Shown here: one piece after another, positions 1 through 8,280 of the stretch
Layout of the letters: the number at the start of each line of letters is the position of its first letter
Position numbering within the stretch: the first letter of the stretch is position 1
From: Rhodovulum sp. P5
GTDB lineage: Bacteria; Pseudomonadota; Alphaproteobacteria; Rhodobacterales; Rhodobacteraceae
DNA length: 64,000 bases
Direction: 5' to 3'
NCBI RefSeq assembly: GCF_002079305.1
Contig: NZ_CP015039.1
Location: 889,501-953,500, forward strand
Position numbers and translations under genes: made by a program
Notes under the pieces: model-generated
What the model was told of the DNA's origin: nothing
The model's database searches: none
The model's input: only the letters and a program-made list of their open reading frames with translations

Positions 1-26
1 TGACTTGAAATGGTGTCAATCTTCAT
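1..26 (-). CDS. First codons of a gene running off the left edge
   Basis: Only eight codons (M-K-I-D-T-I-S-S) are inside the window, so no function can be read. The call rests on a very strong Shine-Dalgarno (GGAGGAGGAACGG) directly before the ATG. It lies downstream of rplU-rpmA on the same strand; in Rhodobacterales this position is often an acetyltransferase or obgE, but that is only context. Confidence 0.5.
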
Positions 27-283
27 ACCGTTCCTCCTCCGAACCGACTGACCGGGGCATATGCCTGCTGGTCTGCGCCGGACCTGTTCCCCCTCCGGAC
101 AGGCACGCGCGTCGTTTTCTGCAATCCACCGGTCAAAACCACGGGCGAAATGCACGCCCAACCCCAAACCAGAATAGCATTCCAGATGGCCGCCGGTATG
201 ATCTTGCGCAAGCGCGAGGGCGAAATTCGCCCCATCAGGACACCGGGTGTTTCCCCTTTAAAAACAATCCCCATGGCCCACAT
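23..283 (-). CDS. Doubtful 86-residue ORF between rpmA and the edge gene
   Basis: This frame opens at ATG 283 after an acAAGG-like ribosome site and its stop overlaps the next ATG as ATGA, the pattern of coupled genes. Against it, the C-terminal third is a low-complexity Arg/Gly stretch that merely reads through the next gene's ribosome site, and I recognise no family. It may be plain 3' untranslated sequence of the rpmA transcript. I see no transmembrane pattern strong enough to decide. Confidence 0.22.
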   Translation of the reverse strand: MWAMGIVFKGETPGVLMGRISPSRLRKIIPAAIWNAILVWGWACISPVVLTGGLQKTTRVPVRRGNRSGADQQAYAPVSRFGGGTV

Positions 284-366
284 GGCCTTGTCCCTTTTAA
301 CGAAACGAGGGACCGGCTGTCTGCCGATCCCCCGCCTTGTCTCGTCTCGCCTTGCGCGGTGTCGGC

Positions 367-636
367 TTACTCAGCGGCCTCCGCCACCGGGAGAACCGAA
401 ATGAACGTGCGGCCCTTGAGCCCCTTTCGGAAGCTCACCGCGCCTTCGCAGACGGCGAAGATCGTGTGATCCTTGCCCATGTCCACGCCTTCGCCCGGCC
501 AGAACTTGGTGCCGCGCTGACGCACGATGATGTTGCCCGGGATGACCTGCTGGCCACCGTAGATTTTCACGCCCAGACGGCGTCCGGCGGAGTCGCGACC
601 GTTACGCGAGGAGCCGCCTGCCTTCTTGTGTGCCAT
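367..636 (-). CDS. rpmA: 50S ribosomal protein L27
   Basis: L27 sits at the peptidyl-transferase end of the large ribosomal subunit. The 89-residue protein starts [16 protein letters not shown], the canonical L27 N-terminus whose basic residues reach the P-site tRNA, and keeps the [10 protein letters not shown] stretch. Length is normal for the family. It lies 18 bases downstream of rplU on the same strand, the near-universal rplU-rpmA operon. The N-terminus is the mature form, so no leader cleavage of the Firmicutes type is expected. Confidence 0.98.
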   Translation of the reverse strand: MAHKKAGGSSRNGRDSAGRRLGVKIYGGQQVIPGNIIVRQRGTKFWPGEGVDMGKDHTIFAVCEGAVSFRKGLKGRTFISVLPVAEAAE

Positions 637-654
637 ATCGTCGTCTCCTCTCGC

Positions 655-1311
655 TTAGCCTTTGGCCAGGGTCTTGGCTTGCTCGACCCAGCCCTCTTTC
701 TCGATCTTGCCCTTCAGGCCCAACCGGTTGTCCATGGCGATGACCTGCTCCGGCGTCCAGCCTGCGATTTGGGCGAAGCTCTTGATGCCCACTTCGTGCA
801 TCTTCTTCTCCATCGCGGGGCCGACACCGGTCAGCTTTTTCAGGTCGTCGCCAGCCGGGGCCGCAGCCGCCGCAGGGGCTTCGGACTTGGGCTCTGCCGT
901 CGGCGCCGCGGCCTTGGGCGCGGCTGCTTTCGGGGCGGCCGCCGCAACAGCGGCACCCGAAACGCTGCCCGCACCGATGGCGGCCTTCACGCCGGTCTTG
1001 TCGCCGCCGGTTTCCAGCAGGTCGGTCACGCGCAGCAGCGTCAGTTGCTGGCGGTGGCCCTTGCGGCGCTGCGAGCTGTGCTTGCGGCGACGCTTGACGT
1101 AGTGGATGACCTTGTCACCCTTGATCTGGTCGATCACCTCGGCCTGGACGGCCGCACCGGCGACGGTCGGCATGCCGACCTGGGACCCGATCATCAGAAT
1201 CTCGTTGAATTGCACCGTTTCACCGGCATCGGCGGCCAGCTTTTCGACGCGCAGCACGTCGCCCGACTGGACCTTGTACTGCTTGCCACCGGTTTTGAGG
1301 ACCGCGAACAT
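655..1311 (-). CDS. rplU: 50S ribosomal protein L21 with C-terminal helix-hairpin-helix extension
   Basis: A 218-residue protein. Residues 1 to about 103 are a standard L21 (MFAVLKTGGKQYKV start, YVKRRRKHSSQRRKGHRQ rRNA-binding segment). An Ala/Pro/Lys-rich linker follows, then a roughly 65-residue domain beginning DDLKKLTGVGPAMEKKMHE that matches the helix-hairpin-helix domain seen fused to many proteins; L21 in this bacterial order usually carries it. A typical L21 is only about 103 residues. I chose ATG 1311 because an AGGAAGAAGG ribosome site precedes it and the longer frame adds 31 non-conserved residues. It is the first gene of the rplU-rpmA operon. Confidence 0.97.
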   Translation of the reverse strand: MFAVLKTGGKQYKVQSGDVLRVEKLAADAGETVQFNEILMIGSQVGMPTVAGAAVQAEVIDQIKGDKVIHYVKRRRKHSSQRRKGHRQQLTLLRVTDLLETGGDKTGVKAAIGAGSVSGAAVAAAAPKAAAPKAAAPTAEPKSEAPAAAAAPAGDDLKKLTGVGPAMEKKMHEVGIKSFAQIAGWTPEQVIAMDNRLGLKGKIEKEGWVEQAKTLAKG

Positions 1312-1456
1312 GGGCCTTCTTCCTTTTCTCTCTTCCGCGTCCTTCGGCCCCGCCTGACTGGCGGCGTTCATGGCATCTGCGCCTTCGGACAGCGCGCCCC
1401 GCAAGGGACGGCATCAACAACAATGGCCCGAAGCGTCCGCCCGGGCCGGAGACGTG

Positions 1457-1485
1457 CGTATGTTCGATTTTCCGCGACAAGTCAA
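1457..1485 (-). promoter_or_regulatory. Likely sigma-70 promoter of rplU-rpmA
   Basis: On the minus strand TTGACT (1485-1480) and CATACG (1462-1457) are separated by 17 bases, about 145 bases before the rplU start. The -35 box matches five of six consensus positions; the -10 is weaker. Confidence 0.5.
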
Positions 1486-1497
1486 GCCTTGCGGCGG

Positions 1498-2325
1498 TCA
1501 GATATCCTCCCCCGCGAGGAAAAGCGCCGCAGCCATGCCCAGTTCGCGCGAGATATCGGTAAAGACCAGATCGAAGCCCGCGAAAAGGGCCGTGTTCAGC
1601 GCCTGCCCGGCATCGGTCTGCGACAGCGCGATATAGCTTTCAAGGGCGCTGTCGGGCAGCGGATCATAGGCCATGGCGAGATAGGCGAACAGCCATGTCT
1701 GCATCTCGTCCCGGATCTCGGGCGCCTGGCTGGCCACGTCGATCAGCATGTCTTCCTCGGTGAAATCGCCGTCGAAGGCGCCCCCGCGGGACAGGCCGGT
1801 ATAGAAGGCAAAGTTGGCGTTCAGCGCACTGACCACATTGGCCTCGACCAAGCCGTTGGCGGCCTCGAACCTGTCCAAAAGCGCAAGCCGCGGGTTTCCG
1901 TTGCTTTGCATCGCTTCCAGCCGCGCACGGCTTGCGGCCTCCACATCGGGCAACAGCAGCGCGCGGCGAGCCGACAGTTCAAGGCGGATGATCCGCGCGC
2001 CGGTATCGGACCGGAAGAACCCCGTCAGCGTGTCAAGGTCGCGCGCGTCAAGTTCCGCCGCCAGACTGCCCCGCAGAATACGCACCATCCGGTCGGTGTC
2101 ATAGGCCCGCGCGACGGCCTCTTTCCACAGGGCCCCGCCGCGACCGGGGAAAAGCTCCTCCTCGATGGTCGCGCCATAGCCAAGCCCCTCCTCGTGGACG
2201 ATCTCGACCAGTTCGTCAAAAGCCATCGCCTGCAAAAGCGCATCGACCTGCGGCGCCGCGAAGACACGAACCGGAGAAAGCAAGAACAGCACAAGAAGGA
2301 CGGGCAGAACGGAAAGACGCTTCAT
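1498..2325 (-). CDS. Exported DUF2059-type protein
   Basis: The 275-residue product starts with a clear Sec signal peptide (MKRLSVLPVLLVLFLLSP, likely cut near VFA-AP), so it should be periplasmic. The rest is helical and resembles the DUF2059 family: the stretch around residues 95-115 (LTGFFRSDTGARIIRLE) has the family's 'F..s..G..i..lE' pattern, and a second, diverged copy near residues 215-250 (SYIALSQTDAGQALN) suggests duplicated DUF2059 units. No catalytic motif is visible and no biochemical role is established. It is a single gene upstream of the rplU promoter. Confidence 0.75.
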   Translation of the reverse strand: MKRLSVLPVLLVLFLLSPVRVFAAPQVDALLQAMAFDELVEIVHEEGLGYGATIEEELFPGRGGALWKEAVARAYDTDRMVRILRGSLAAELDARDLDTLTGFFRSDTGARIIRLELSARRALLLPDVEAASRARLEAMQSNGNPRLALLDRFEAANGLVEANVVSALNANFAFYTGLSRGGAFDGDFTEEDMLIDVASQAPEIRDEMQTWLFAYLAMAYDPLPDSALESYIALSQTDAGQALNTALFAGFDLVFTDISRELGMAAALFLAGEDI

Positions 2326-2427
2326 CGCGGACCCCTGACTTTGGTTATCAAAGGGTAACGCCTGTTAACGATTGCGCCAAGAAAAAGGCAGCATATGGTT
2401 ACCCCGACCGACGTCTGCGCCCTGCGA

Positions 2428-3144
2428 TCACCCCGCCAGATGCAGGTTGACGCGGCGGTTCTGCTTTCCCTTCTTCTCGATCTTGCCAAGGCGCACGGGG
2501 CCGATTTCCCCGGTCCGGGCCACATGGGTGCCACCGCAGGGCTGTAGATCGACCTGCTCGTCCACCTGCCCGATCCGGATCAGTCGCACCCGGCCCGCGC
2601 CCATCGGCGGCTTGACCGACATGGTCTTCACAAGCCCCGGATTGGCGGCCAGTTCCGCATCCGTGATCCAGTCCTCGGTCACCGGAAGGTCCCGCGCGAT
2701 CAGGGCGTTCAGTTCCGCCTCCAGCGCTTCCTTGTCCTCCGGCGCCTCGGGCATGTCGAAATCGAGCCGGCCCTTCTCGGTGCCGATGGCGCCGCCGGTC
2801 ACCGGCAACGGGATCACCACCGACAGCAGGTGGAGGGCGGTGTGCACGCGCATATGCGCATGGCGGCGATCCCAGTCGAGGATCTGGGTCACCGACGCGC
2901 CGACCGGCGGCAGGGCCTCGCCCTCTGCCGGGACAAGGACGATATCGTCGCCATCGCCCTTGACCGCATTGGTCACCGTCATCTCGCCTCCGTCCCAGAC
3001 CAACCGACCGCTGTCGCCCGGCTGGCCGCCGCCCTGTGCGTAAAACAGGCTCTCTGCCAACACGACGCCCTGATCGGAATGGGAGATGACGCCAGAGGGC
3101 GCCTCGCGCAGGTAGGGATCGGTTCGGAACAGGGGGGCTGTCAT
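2428..3144 (-). CDS. alaX: Alanyl-tRNA editing protein AlaX
   Basis: A free-standing editing domain related to the AlaRS C-terminal half, expected to hydrolyse Ser-tRNA(Ala) and/or Gly-tRNA(Ala) in the cytoplasm. Both zinc-site motifs are present: HTALHLL (HxxxH, about residues 101-105) and CGGTH (about residues 203-207). The length of 238 is normal for AlaX-M. The ATG overlaps the stop of the upstream mechanosensitive channel gene by four bases (ATGA), so translation is probably coupled. It is the last gene of a long minus-strand operon. Confidence 0.93.
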   Translation of the reverse strand: MTAPLFRTDPYLREAPSGVISHSDQGVVLAESLFYAQGGGQPGDSGRLVWDGGEMTVTNAVKGDGDDIVLVPAEGEALPPVGASVTQILDWDRRHAHMRVHTALHLLSVVIPLPVTGGAIGTEKGRLDFDMPEAPEDKEALEAELNALIARDLPVTEDWITDAELAANPGLVKTMSVKPPMGAGRVRLIRIGQVDEQVDLQPCGGTHVARTGEIGPVRLGKIEKKGKQNRRVNLHLAG

Positions 3145-5600
3145 CGGGGGCCGTCTCCTTCGTCGACATCGCCGTCCAGGTCGGGGCGCGGATCGGGTTG
3201 CGGTTCGTCATCCTGACGGGGCAGCGACGGGGCCGGCCCCGACATTGCCACGGCCGCAGCCGGCCGCAGGGATTCCGGGTTGCGCAGCCAGATATCGCGC
3301 TGGGCGAACGGAATCTCCAGGCCCTCTTCGGTAAAGCGGCGCGCGATTTCATGGTTGAGTTCGGTGCGCACCGTCAGGCCGTAGTTGATGTCGCGCAGGA
3401 TGACCCGCAGCTCGAATTCCAGCGCGTCCGCGCCGAACCCCTGAAAAACCACCGTCGGCGCAGGATTGACCATCACCAGCGGATGACTTTGGCCGATTTC
3501 CATCAGGATCTGCTCGACCTTCTTGGTGTCGCTGCCATAGGCGACGCCGACATTCAGGATCACCCGGCCCGTCAGGTTCTGCTTGGTCCAGTTCGTCACG
3601 GTCCCCGAGATCAGATCCGCATTCGGCACGATCACGTCGGTCCGGTCGAAGGTCTGGATCCGGGTGGAGCGGACAGAGATCTGCTTGACGATGCCCATCG
3701 TGCCGCCGACCTCGATCCAGTCGCCCTGCGTCACGGGGCGCTCCAGAAGCAGGATGATCCCCGAGACGAAGTTCTGAACGATGGTCTGAAGACCGAAACC
3801 GATACCGACCGACAGCGCCCCGGCCACGATGGCAAGGGACGACAGGTCGATGCCCGCCGTGGTGATCGCCAGAACAAGGGCGAGCGTCATGCCGACATAG
3901 CCGATGATGGACAAGAGCGATTCCTGCCCGCCCGGGTCGATCTTGGTCTTCGGCAGAACGGTGGACCGCAAGGTCCCCTGCACCACCCGCGTCAGCGTGA
4001 AAAGCAGCGCGAAGACGATGATGAAGGTCAGGAAGTCCGCGGGCGAAATCCGCGTCTCGCCAAGGCTGAACCCTTCTTTGAAGGACGACCAGACCTCGGT
4101 CAGGTCGGACACGCGCGCGCCCCAGATCAGCGCCAGAACCGGCAGCGCCAGAAGGGCCAGCACCATGCCGATCAGAACAGGGATCAGCGCCTCCACCCGT
4201 TCCTCACCGGCCGCGGCGCCGCCCGTCCCGGTCATCAGGTCGTAGATGTCCACCACAAAGCGCTGCAGCACAAGAACGAAGCCGAACAGCGCCAGCGTCA
4301 GGATCGACGGGAACACAAGGTAATTGGCCGCCTCGGTATAGCCGATTGCGCCAAGCGTCGGGCCGATCAGGCCCACGACGATGGCGGCATTGCCCTCGAA
4401 CCGGATCATGCGGTTGCGATAGGGCCTTTCACCGCTCGCCGTATCCTCGGCCCTTGCATGGGCCAGAAGAAGCTGCCCCATGCGGGCAAGCATCAAGCCC
4501 CCCGCCAACACTAGCGCAAAGCCGGAGACGGCCAGCGCTTCGGGCGAGAAATTGTTCTTCTCCGCGATCGCCCCAAGCAGGATTTGCAGCGCGAGGATCA
4601 CACCAAGGATGCCGGAATTGATCCGGCCTTCTGCCATACGCTCCGGCGTCAGGTTGAAGATCGGCCGGCTGACACCCTGCGCCATGAACACCCGACCGCC
4701 CAGCCAGCGCGCAAACAAGATGGTCAGCCCGAGAATGGGCAAAAGCGCCACAAGCGGTTCTGTCCGCACCCCCGCCAGCGACGATGAATTGAGCGCGGCG
4801 GTCAAGAAGAAGACCCCCGCGAACGGCAGCGCAATCTGGCCAAGGGACACAAGCCCGGAATAGGCCGTGCGGCCCCGGCTTTCCTTTTGCCGCGTCAGGG
4901 TCACGGTCAGCCGTTCCATCCAGTGCCGACTGCGCAAGAGCAGCACGCCGGCCAGCACGAGAAACAGGATCGTCGCCGGCAGGGATCGGCGCATCTCGGT
5001 CCGGACGATGGGGTTTTTCCAGTTGTCGTGAACCTCGCCATACCAGCCCCAGAGCGTGCGCTGCCATGTGCCCAGCGCGTTCGGCCAGTTGACCGGGTTC
5101 AGCGGTGACGGCCCCAGTTGCAGAAGGGCCTTGGCCTGCCGCTCCCGAATGATGGTGTCGATCTCCTCGATCAGGCCATCGGCGAGGCTGTGCGCCTCGA
5201 CCGCGCGCAGTCCCGGCGCCTGAAGCGCGGCAAGTTGCTTGTTCAGCTCGGTGCGGCGGGCGGCGATTTCCTCTGGCTCGGTCGTGCCTTCGTCGGGCAC
5301 CGGCCCCAGCGCCGCGATCTGGTCGCGAAGCGTCTTGATCCGCGCCGCGTTGGTGTTCTGGGCTGTCAGGAAACGTGCGCGCCAGTCCGCCAGATCGCTT
5401 CGAAGCTGTTCGAACGCGGCATTGGACGCCTTTCCGGCCGACACGGCCTCTTCCGCACGGGCTGCAAGACGCTCCCACGCCTCGTAGTCAGGGGCGCCCT
5501 GGTCGGTCGCGCTGGCCTGCGCGAAAACGGGGGACCTGCCCCCGCCGGGTGACACCAGCAGGACAAGACCCAAAAGAAGGCAGGCAATAACACGGTTCAT
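3141..5600 (-). CDS. DUF3772-containing MscS-type mechanosensitive channel
   Basis: An 819-residue inner-membrane channel. A signal peptide (residues 1-27) leads into a coiled, periplasmic DUF3772 region (about 30-200, Ala/Arg/Glu-rich helices), then around ten membrane segments (about 205-560), and the MscS core at about 575-780: the pore helix is Gly/Ala-rich (IVAGALSVGIGFGLQTI) and is followed by the conserved NFVSGIILLLERP and GDWIEV motifs. The Asp/Pro-rich tail is not conserved. The family opens in response to membrane tension and protects against osmotic downshock. Its start overlaps the cysK stop by four bases and its stop overlaps alaX, so all three are probably cotranscribed. Confidence 0.93.
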   Translation of the reverse strand: MNRVIACLLLGLVLLVSPGGGRSPVFAQASATDQGAPDYEAWERLAARAEEAVSAGKASNAAFEQLRSDLADWRARFLTAQNTNAARIKTLRDQIAALGPVPDEGTTEPEEIAARRTELNKQLAALQAPGLRAVEAHSLADGLIEEIDTIIRERQAKALLQLGPSPLNPVNWPNALGTWQRTLWGWYGEVHDNWKNPIVRTEMRRSLPATILFLVLAGVLLLRSRHWMERLTVTLTRQKESRGRTAYSGLVSLGQIALPFAGVFFLTAALNSSSLAGVRTEPLVALLPILGLTILFARWLGGRVFMAQGVSRPIFNLTPERMAEGRINSGILGVILALQILLGAIAEKNNFSPEALAVSGFALVLAGGLMLARMGQLLLAHARAEDTASGERPYRNRMIRFEGNAAIVVGLIGPTLGAIGYTEAANYLVFPSILTLALFGFVLVLQRFVVDIYDLMTGTGGAAAGEERVEALIPVLIGMVLALLALPVLALIWGARVSDLTEVWSSFKEGFSLGETRISPADFLTFIIVFALLFTLTRVVQGTLRSTVLPKTKIDPGGQESLLSIIGYVGMTLALVLAITTAGIDLSSLAIVAGALSVGIGFGLQTIVQNFVSGIILLLERPVTQGDWIEVGGTMGIVKQISVRSTRIQTFDRTDVIVPNADLISGTVTNWTKQNLTGRVILNVGVAYGSDTKKVEQILMEIGQSHPLVMVNPAPTVVFQGFGADALEFELRVILRDINYGLTVRTELNHEIARRFTEEGLEIPFAQRDIWLRNPESLRPAAAVAMSGPAPSLPRQDDEPQPDPRPDLDGDVDEGDGPR

Positions 5601-6628
5601 TCTTCAAACACCTCAGGCAGGGAACGTGGGCTTGCGGCAAGCCAGGGCGGGACAGGCAGGTCCTTGTCCCGCAGGAAGTCCGGATTGAACAGGCGCGATT
5701 GATAGCGTGTGCCGTAGTCGCACAGCACCGTCACGATGGTGTGCCCCAGCCCCATCTCGCTCGCCATCCGCATCGCGCCCGCGACATTGATCGCAGAGGA
5801 ACCGCCAAGGCACAGCCCTTCGTCCTGCAGCAGATCGAACAGCACCGGCAGCGCCTCCCGGTCCGGGACGCGGCAGCAGTAATCGGGCCGCAGCCCTTCA
5901 AGATTCGCGGTGATCCGGCCCTGGCCGATCCCCTCGGCGATGGAGGACCCTTCGGATGCCAGTTCGCCGGTCGTGTAATAGCTGTAAAGCGCGGCGCCGT
6001 CCGGGTCGGCCAGACCGATCTTCACGCCCTTGGGTTGCAGCGCCATCGCCACGCCCGCCAACGTCCCGCCAGAGCCCACGGCACAGATGAACCCGTCAAG
6101 CTTGCCGTCGGTCTGGGCCCAGATCTCGGGCCCGGTGCCGTCCACATGGGCCTGACGGTTGGCGGTGTTGTCGAACTGGTTCGCCCAGACCGCGCCGTTG
6201 GGCTCCGTCTCTGCCAGACGGGCCGCAAGACGTTCGGAATAGCGCACGAAGTTGTTGGGGTTGCGATAGGGTTTGGCCGGCACCTCGACAAGCTCTGCCC
6301 CGGCGAGGCGCAGCATGTCCTTCTTTTCCTGGCTTTGCGTCTCGGGGATCACGATGACCGTGCGAAAGCCCATCGACGCGCCCACCAGTGCCAGGCCGAT
6401 CCCGGTATTGCCCGCCGTCCCCTCGACAATCGTGCCGCCGGGTTTCAGGGTGCCGCGGGCGATGGCGTCGCGGATGATCCAGAGGGCCGCGCGATCCTTG
6501 ACCGACTGCCCCGGGTTCATGAACTCCGCCTTGCCCAGAATGTCGCATCCCGTGGCGTCCGACGGTCCCTTCAGACGTATCAGCGGCGTGTTACCGATCA
6601 AACCCGCCAGATCTTTCGCCAGTGCCAT
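5597..6628 (-). CDS. cysK: Cysteine synthase A-type enzyme (O-acetylserine sulfhydrylase)
   Basis: PLP enzyme of the fold-type II family making cysteine from O-acetylserine and sulfide. Seen directly: the PLP lysine in NPGQSVKDRAA (about residue 44), the substrate loop GTAGNTGIGLA, and the phosphate-binding GSGGTLAG. At 343 residues it is slightly longer than enteric CysK and belongs to the longer alphaproteobacterial type. It follows trgB by 51 bases, and in Rhodobacter sphaeroides cysK is likewise linked to trgAB at a locus contributing to tellurite resistance, where sulfur metabolism and oxyanion tolerance are connected. Cystathionine beta-synthase activity cannot be excluded from sequence alone. 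Confidence 0.93.
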   Translation of the reverse strand: MALAKDLAGLIGNTPLIRLKGPSDATGCDILGKAEFMNPGQSVKDRAALWIIRDAIARGTLKPGGTIVEGTAGNTGIGLALVGASMGFRTVIVIPETQSQEKKDMLRLAGAELVEVPAKPYRNPNNFVRYSERLAARLAETEPNGAVWANQFDNTANRQAHVDGTGPEIWAQTDGKLDGFICAVGSGGTLAGVAMALQPKGVKIGLADPDGAALYSYYTTGELASEGSSIAEGIGQGRITANLEGLRPDYCCRVPDREALPVLFDLLQDEGLCLGGSSAINVAGAMRMASEMGLGHTIVTVLCDYGTRYQSRLFNPDFLRDKDLPVPPWLAASPRSLPEVFEE

Positions 6629-6679
6629 GCGGCCTCCCCCCCGTTAGAGCCTGTTAGCTTAAGTCGCGCGGACGCGAAC

Positions 6680-7807
6680 TCAACCCGGCTTGCGCAAACG
6701 TTCCCGGTTCCGCGCCAGCCACAACAGCGTCAGGATCAGGGGCGCGTTGCCGATCTCGCCGCTTTCGACAAGCTCCATCGCGGTGTCGAAGGGCACGACA
6801 TGGGCGCGAATATCCTCTCCCTCTGCCACCAGACCGCCAAGGCCCCCGGCGCCCTCCGGCAGGTCGGCTTCGCCCACATAGGAATAGATGAACTCCGCCT
6901 TTGCGCCCGGTGATGGGTAGTAGCCATAGACCTTGTGCAGTTGGCCGACCTCGACACCGGCCTCCTCCACCGCCTCGCGGCGCACGGTGTCCTCGGGAGT
7001 CTCGCCGGGGTCGACAAGGCCCGCGATGGCCTCCACCGACCAGCACTCGCTGTCGCCGCGGGCGTAGGGCCCCGCCCGGAACTGCTCGATCAGCAGGACC
7101 GCGTCGCGCACCGGGTCATAGGGCATGACCGTTGCCGCATCGGCGGTGAAGAAGGCCGCGCGGTTCATCTCCTCGCTCATCGTGCCGTCGAACCGGCGGT
7201 GGCAGAAATCGTATTCCTCGACAGCAAAGAAGCGCGCATAGGGTTGCCTGCGTTGGTGCAGGACGATGTCGCCGGGCTGTGTCTTCTTGCGCAGGCGGGT
7301 CGGCGCGGGGTCACGGGCGCGCAGCGCGGCGGCGGCCCTGGCCAGGATCATCCGGTAACGGCGGGCGTTCACCTCTGGCGGGCGGTCGGGAAAACCCAGC
7401 ATGACCTCGTCGGCGGCCAGCGTGACGATATCGCGCCATTGGTCGTCCCAGTCCTCGAACCGCCACGGCCCGTCCGGCTGAAGGCGGTCACCGGTGGGGC
7501 GGTACATGGTGGCGACCTGCGCGCCCGCATCGGTGGTGACGCTCACCCGCGCCGCGCCATAACCATAGCCCCCTTCGTAATAGTCGAGCCGGGCGCGCGC
7601 CTCTGCATCCAGCCCTTCAATGCACAGACCCGGCGCAATGGCGCCCGGCTGCGCGCAGATCAGCGGGAAGGATTCGCCCCGGGCCCGGCACACCACATGG
7701 TCAGCCAGCCGGGCGTCTGACACGGTCAGCGCGGCAAGATCGCGATCCAGTACACGGGCCAAAAGGGGCAGATGGCACAAGGTGCCGTACAAAAAGATCG
7801 GGTCCAA
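6680..7807 (-). CDS. trgB: Tellurite-resistance protein TrgB: GGCT-like domain fused to a NUDIX hydrolase
   Basis: 375 residues in two parts. Residues 1 to about 160 look like a gamma-glutamylcyclotransferase/AIG2-type fold (LDPIFLYGTLCH opening, the YGTL signature). Residues about 180-375 are a NUDIX domain resembling ADP-ribose pyrophosphatase, with an intact box (G-5x-E-7x-REAVEEAG, from GLVDPGETPED). No ATG fits; the start is TTG at 7807, nine bases after an AGGA ribosome site, because earlier in-frame codons have no family similarity. The two-domain architecture and the position between trgA and cysK match TrgB of Rhodobacter sphaeroides, linked genetically to high tellurite resistance. 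The substrate is inferred, not shown. Confidence 0.88.
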   Translation of the reverse strand: MDPIFLYGTLCHLPLLARVLDRDLAALTVSDARLADHVVCRARGESFPLICAQPGAIAPGLCIEGLDAEARARLDYYEGGYGYGAARVSVTTDAGAQVATMYRPTGDRLQPDGPWRFEDWDDQWRDIVTLAADEVMLGFPDRPPEVNARRYRMILARAAAALRARDPAPTRLRKKTQPGDIVLHQRRQPYARFFAVEEYDFCHRRFDGTMSEEMNRAAFFTADAATVMPYDPVRDAVLLIEQFRAGPYARGDSECWSVEAIAGLVDPGETPEDTVRREAVEEAGVEVGQLHKVYGYYPSPGAKAEFIYSYVGEADLPEGAGGLGGLVAEGEDIRAHVVPFDTAMELVESGEIGNAPLILTLLWLARNRERLRKPG

Positions 7808-7818
7808 CAGATCAGGTC

Positions 7819-8262
7819 CTAATTCCAGCGCCGAGAAACGGCTTCCGTCAGCAGGGCGGCCAGAACACCGCCGATCAGGAGGGTCGCCAGCGCAAGCGGC
7901 GCGGTCAGAAGGATCAGAGCATAGTCCCCGAACAGTTCCACCATGCCCGCCAGCGCCTCCATGACGTCGGAGTATCGCAACGCGATGGCCCGTTCCAGTG
8001 CTTCGACAATCGCAAAGGTCATGAGGGCACAGAAGGTCAGCACGGCCACACTGCGCACAGCCAGCGTCACGACCGCCGAATAGCCCCGGCCTGCAAGCCG
8101 CCCCATCACCAACCAGCCCACCGCCGCCCCCAGCGCCGTATCCACCTCCACCATCCGACCGGCGGCAATATGGTCTGGCAGGACCGCCCGAAGCGCGAGC
8201 GACGCCGCAAAGGCCACCACCGCAAGGGCGAGGGTGGCGACAAGCTTGGCGGCGGTGGGCAT
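7819..8262 (-). CDS. trgA: TrgA family membrane protein
   Basis: A 147-residue integral membrane protein with about four hydrophobic segments (roughly residues 5-30, 42-60, 65-90 and 112-138) and little polar sequence. It shows no catalytic motif. Identification rests on the neighbourhood cfa-trgA-trgB-cysK, the arrangement described for the Rhodobacter sphaeroides tellurite locus, and on the size and topology of TrgA. The ribosome site is weak; translation may follow from the upstream gene, whose stop lies 18 bases away. Confidence 0.82.
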   Translation of the reverse strand: MPTAAKLVATLALAVVAFAASLALRAVLPDHIAAGRMVEVDTALGAAVGWLVMGRLAGRGYSAVVTLAVRSVAVLTFCALMTFAIVEALERAIALRYSDVMEALAGMVELFGDYALILLTAPLALATLLIGGVLAALLTEAVSRRWN

Positions 8263-8280
8263 GGCGGTCCGGTCGGGGGC

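Noticed and set aside
337..2358. A 673-codon open frame on the plus strand over rplU-rpmA
   Set aside because: It lies antisense to conserved L27, L21 and an exported protein, has His/Arg/Gly-biased composition and no family similarity; a high-GC artefact.
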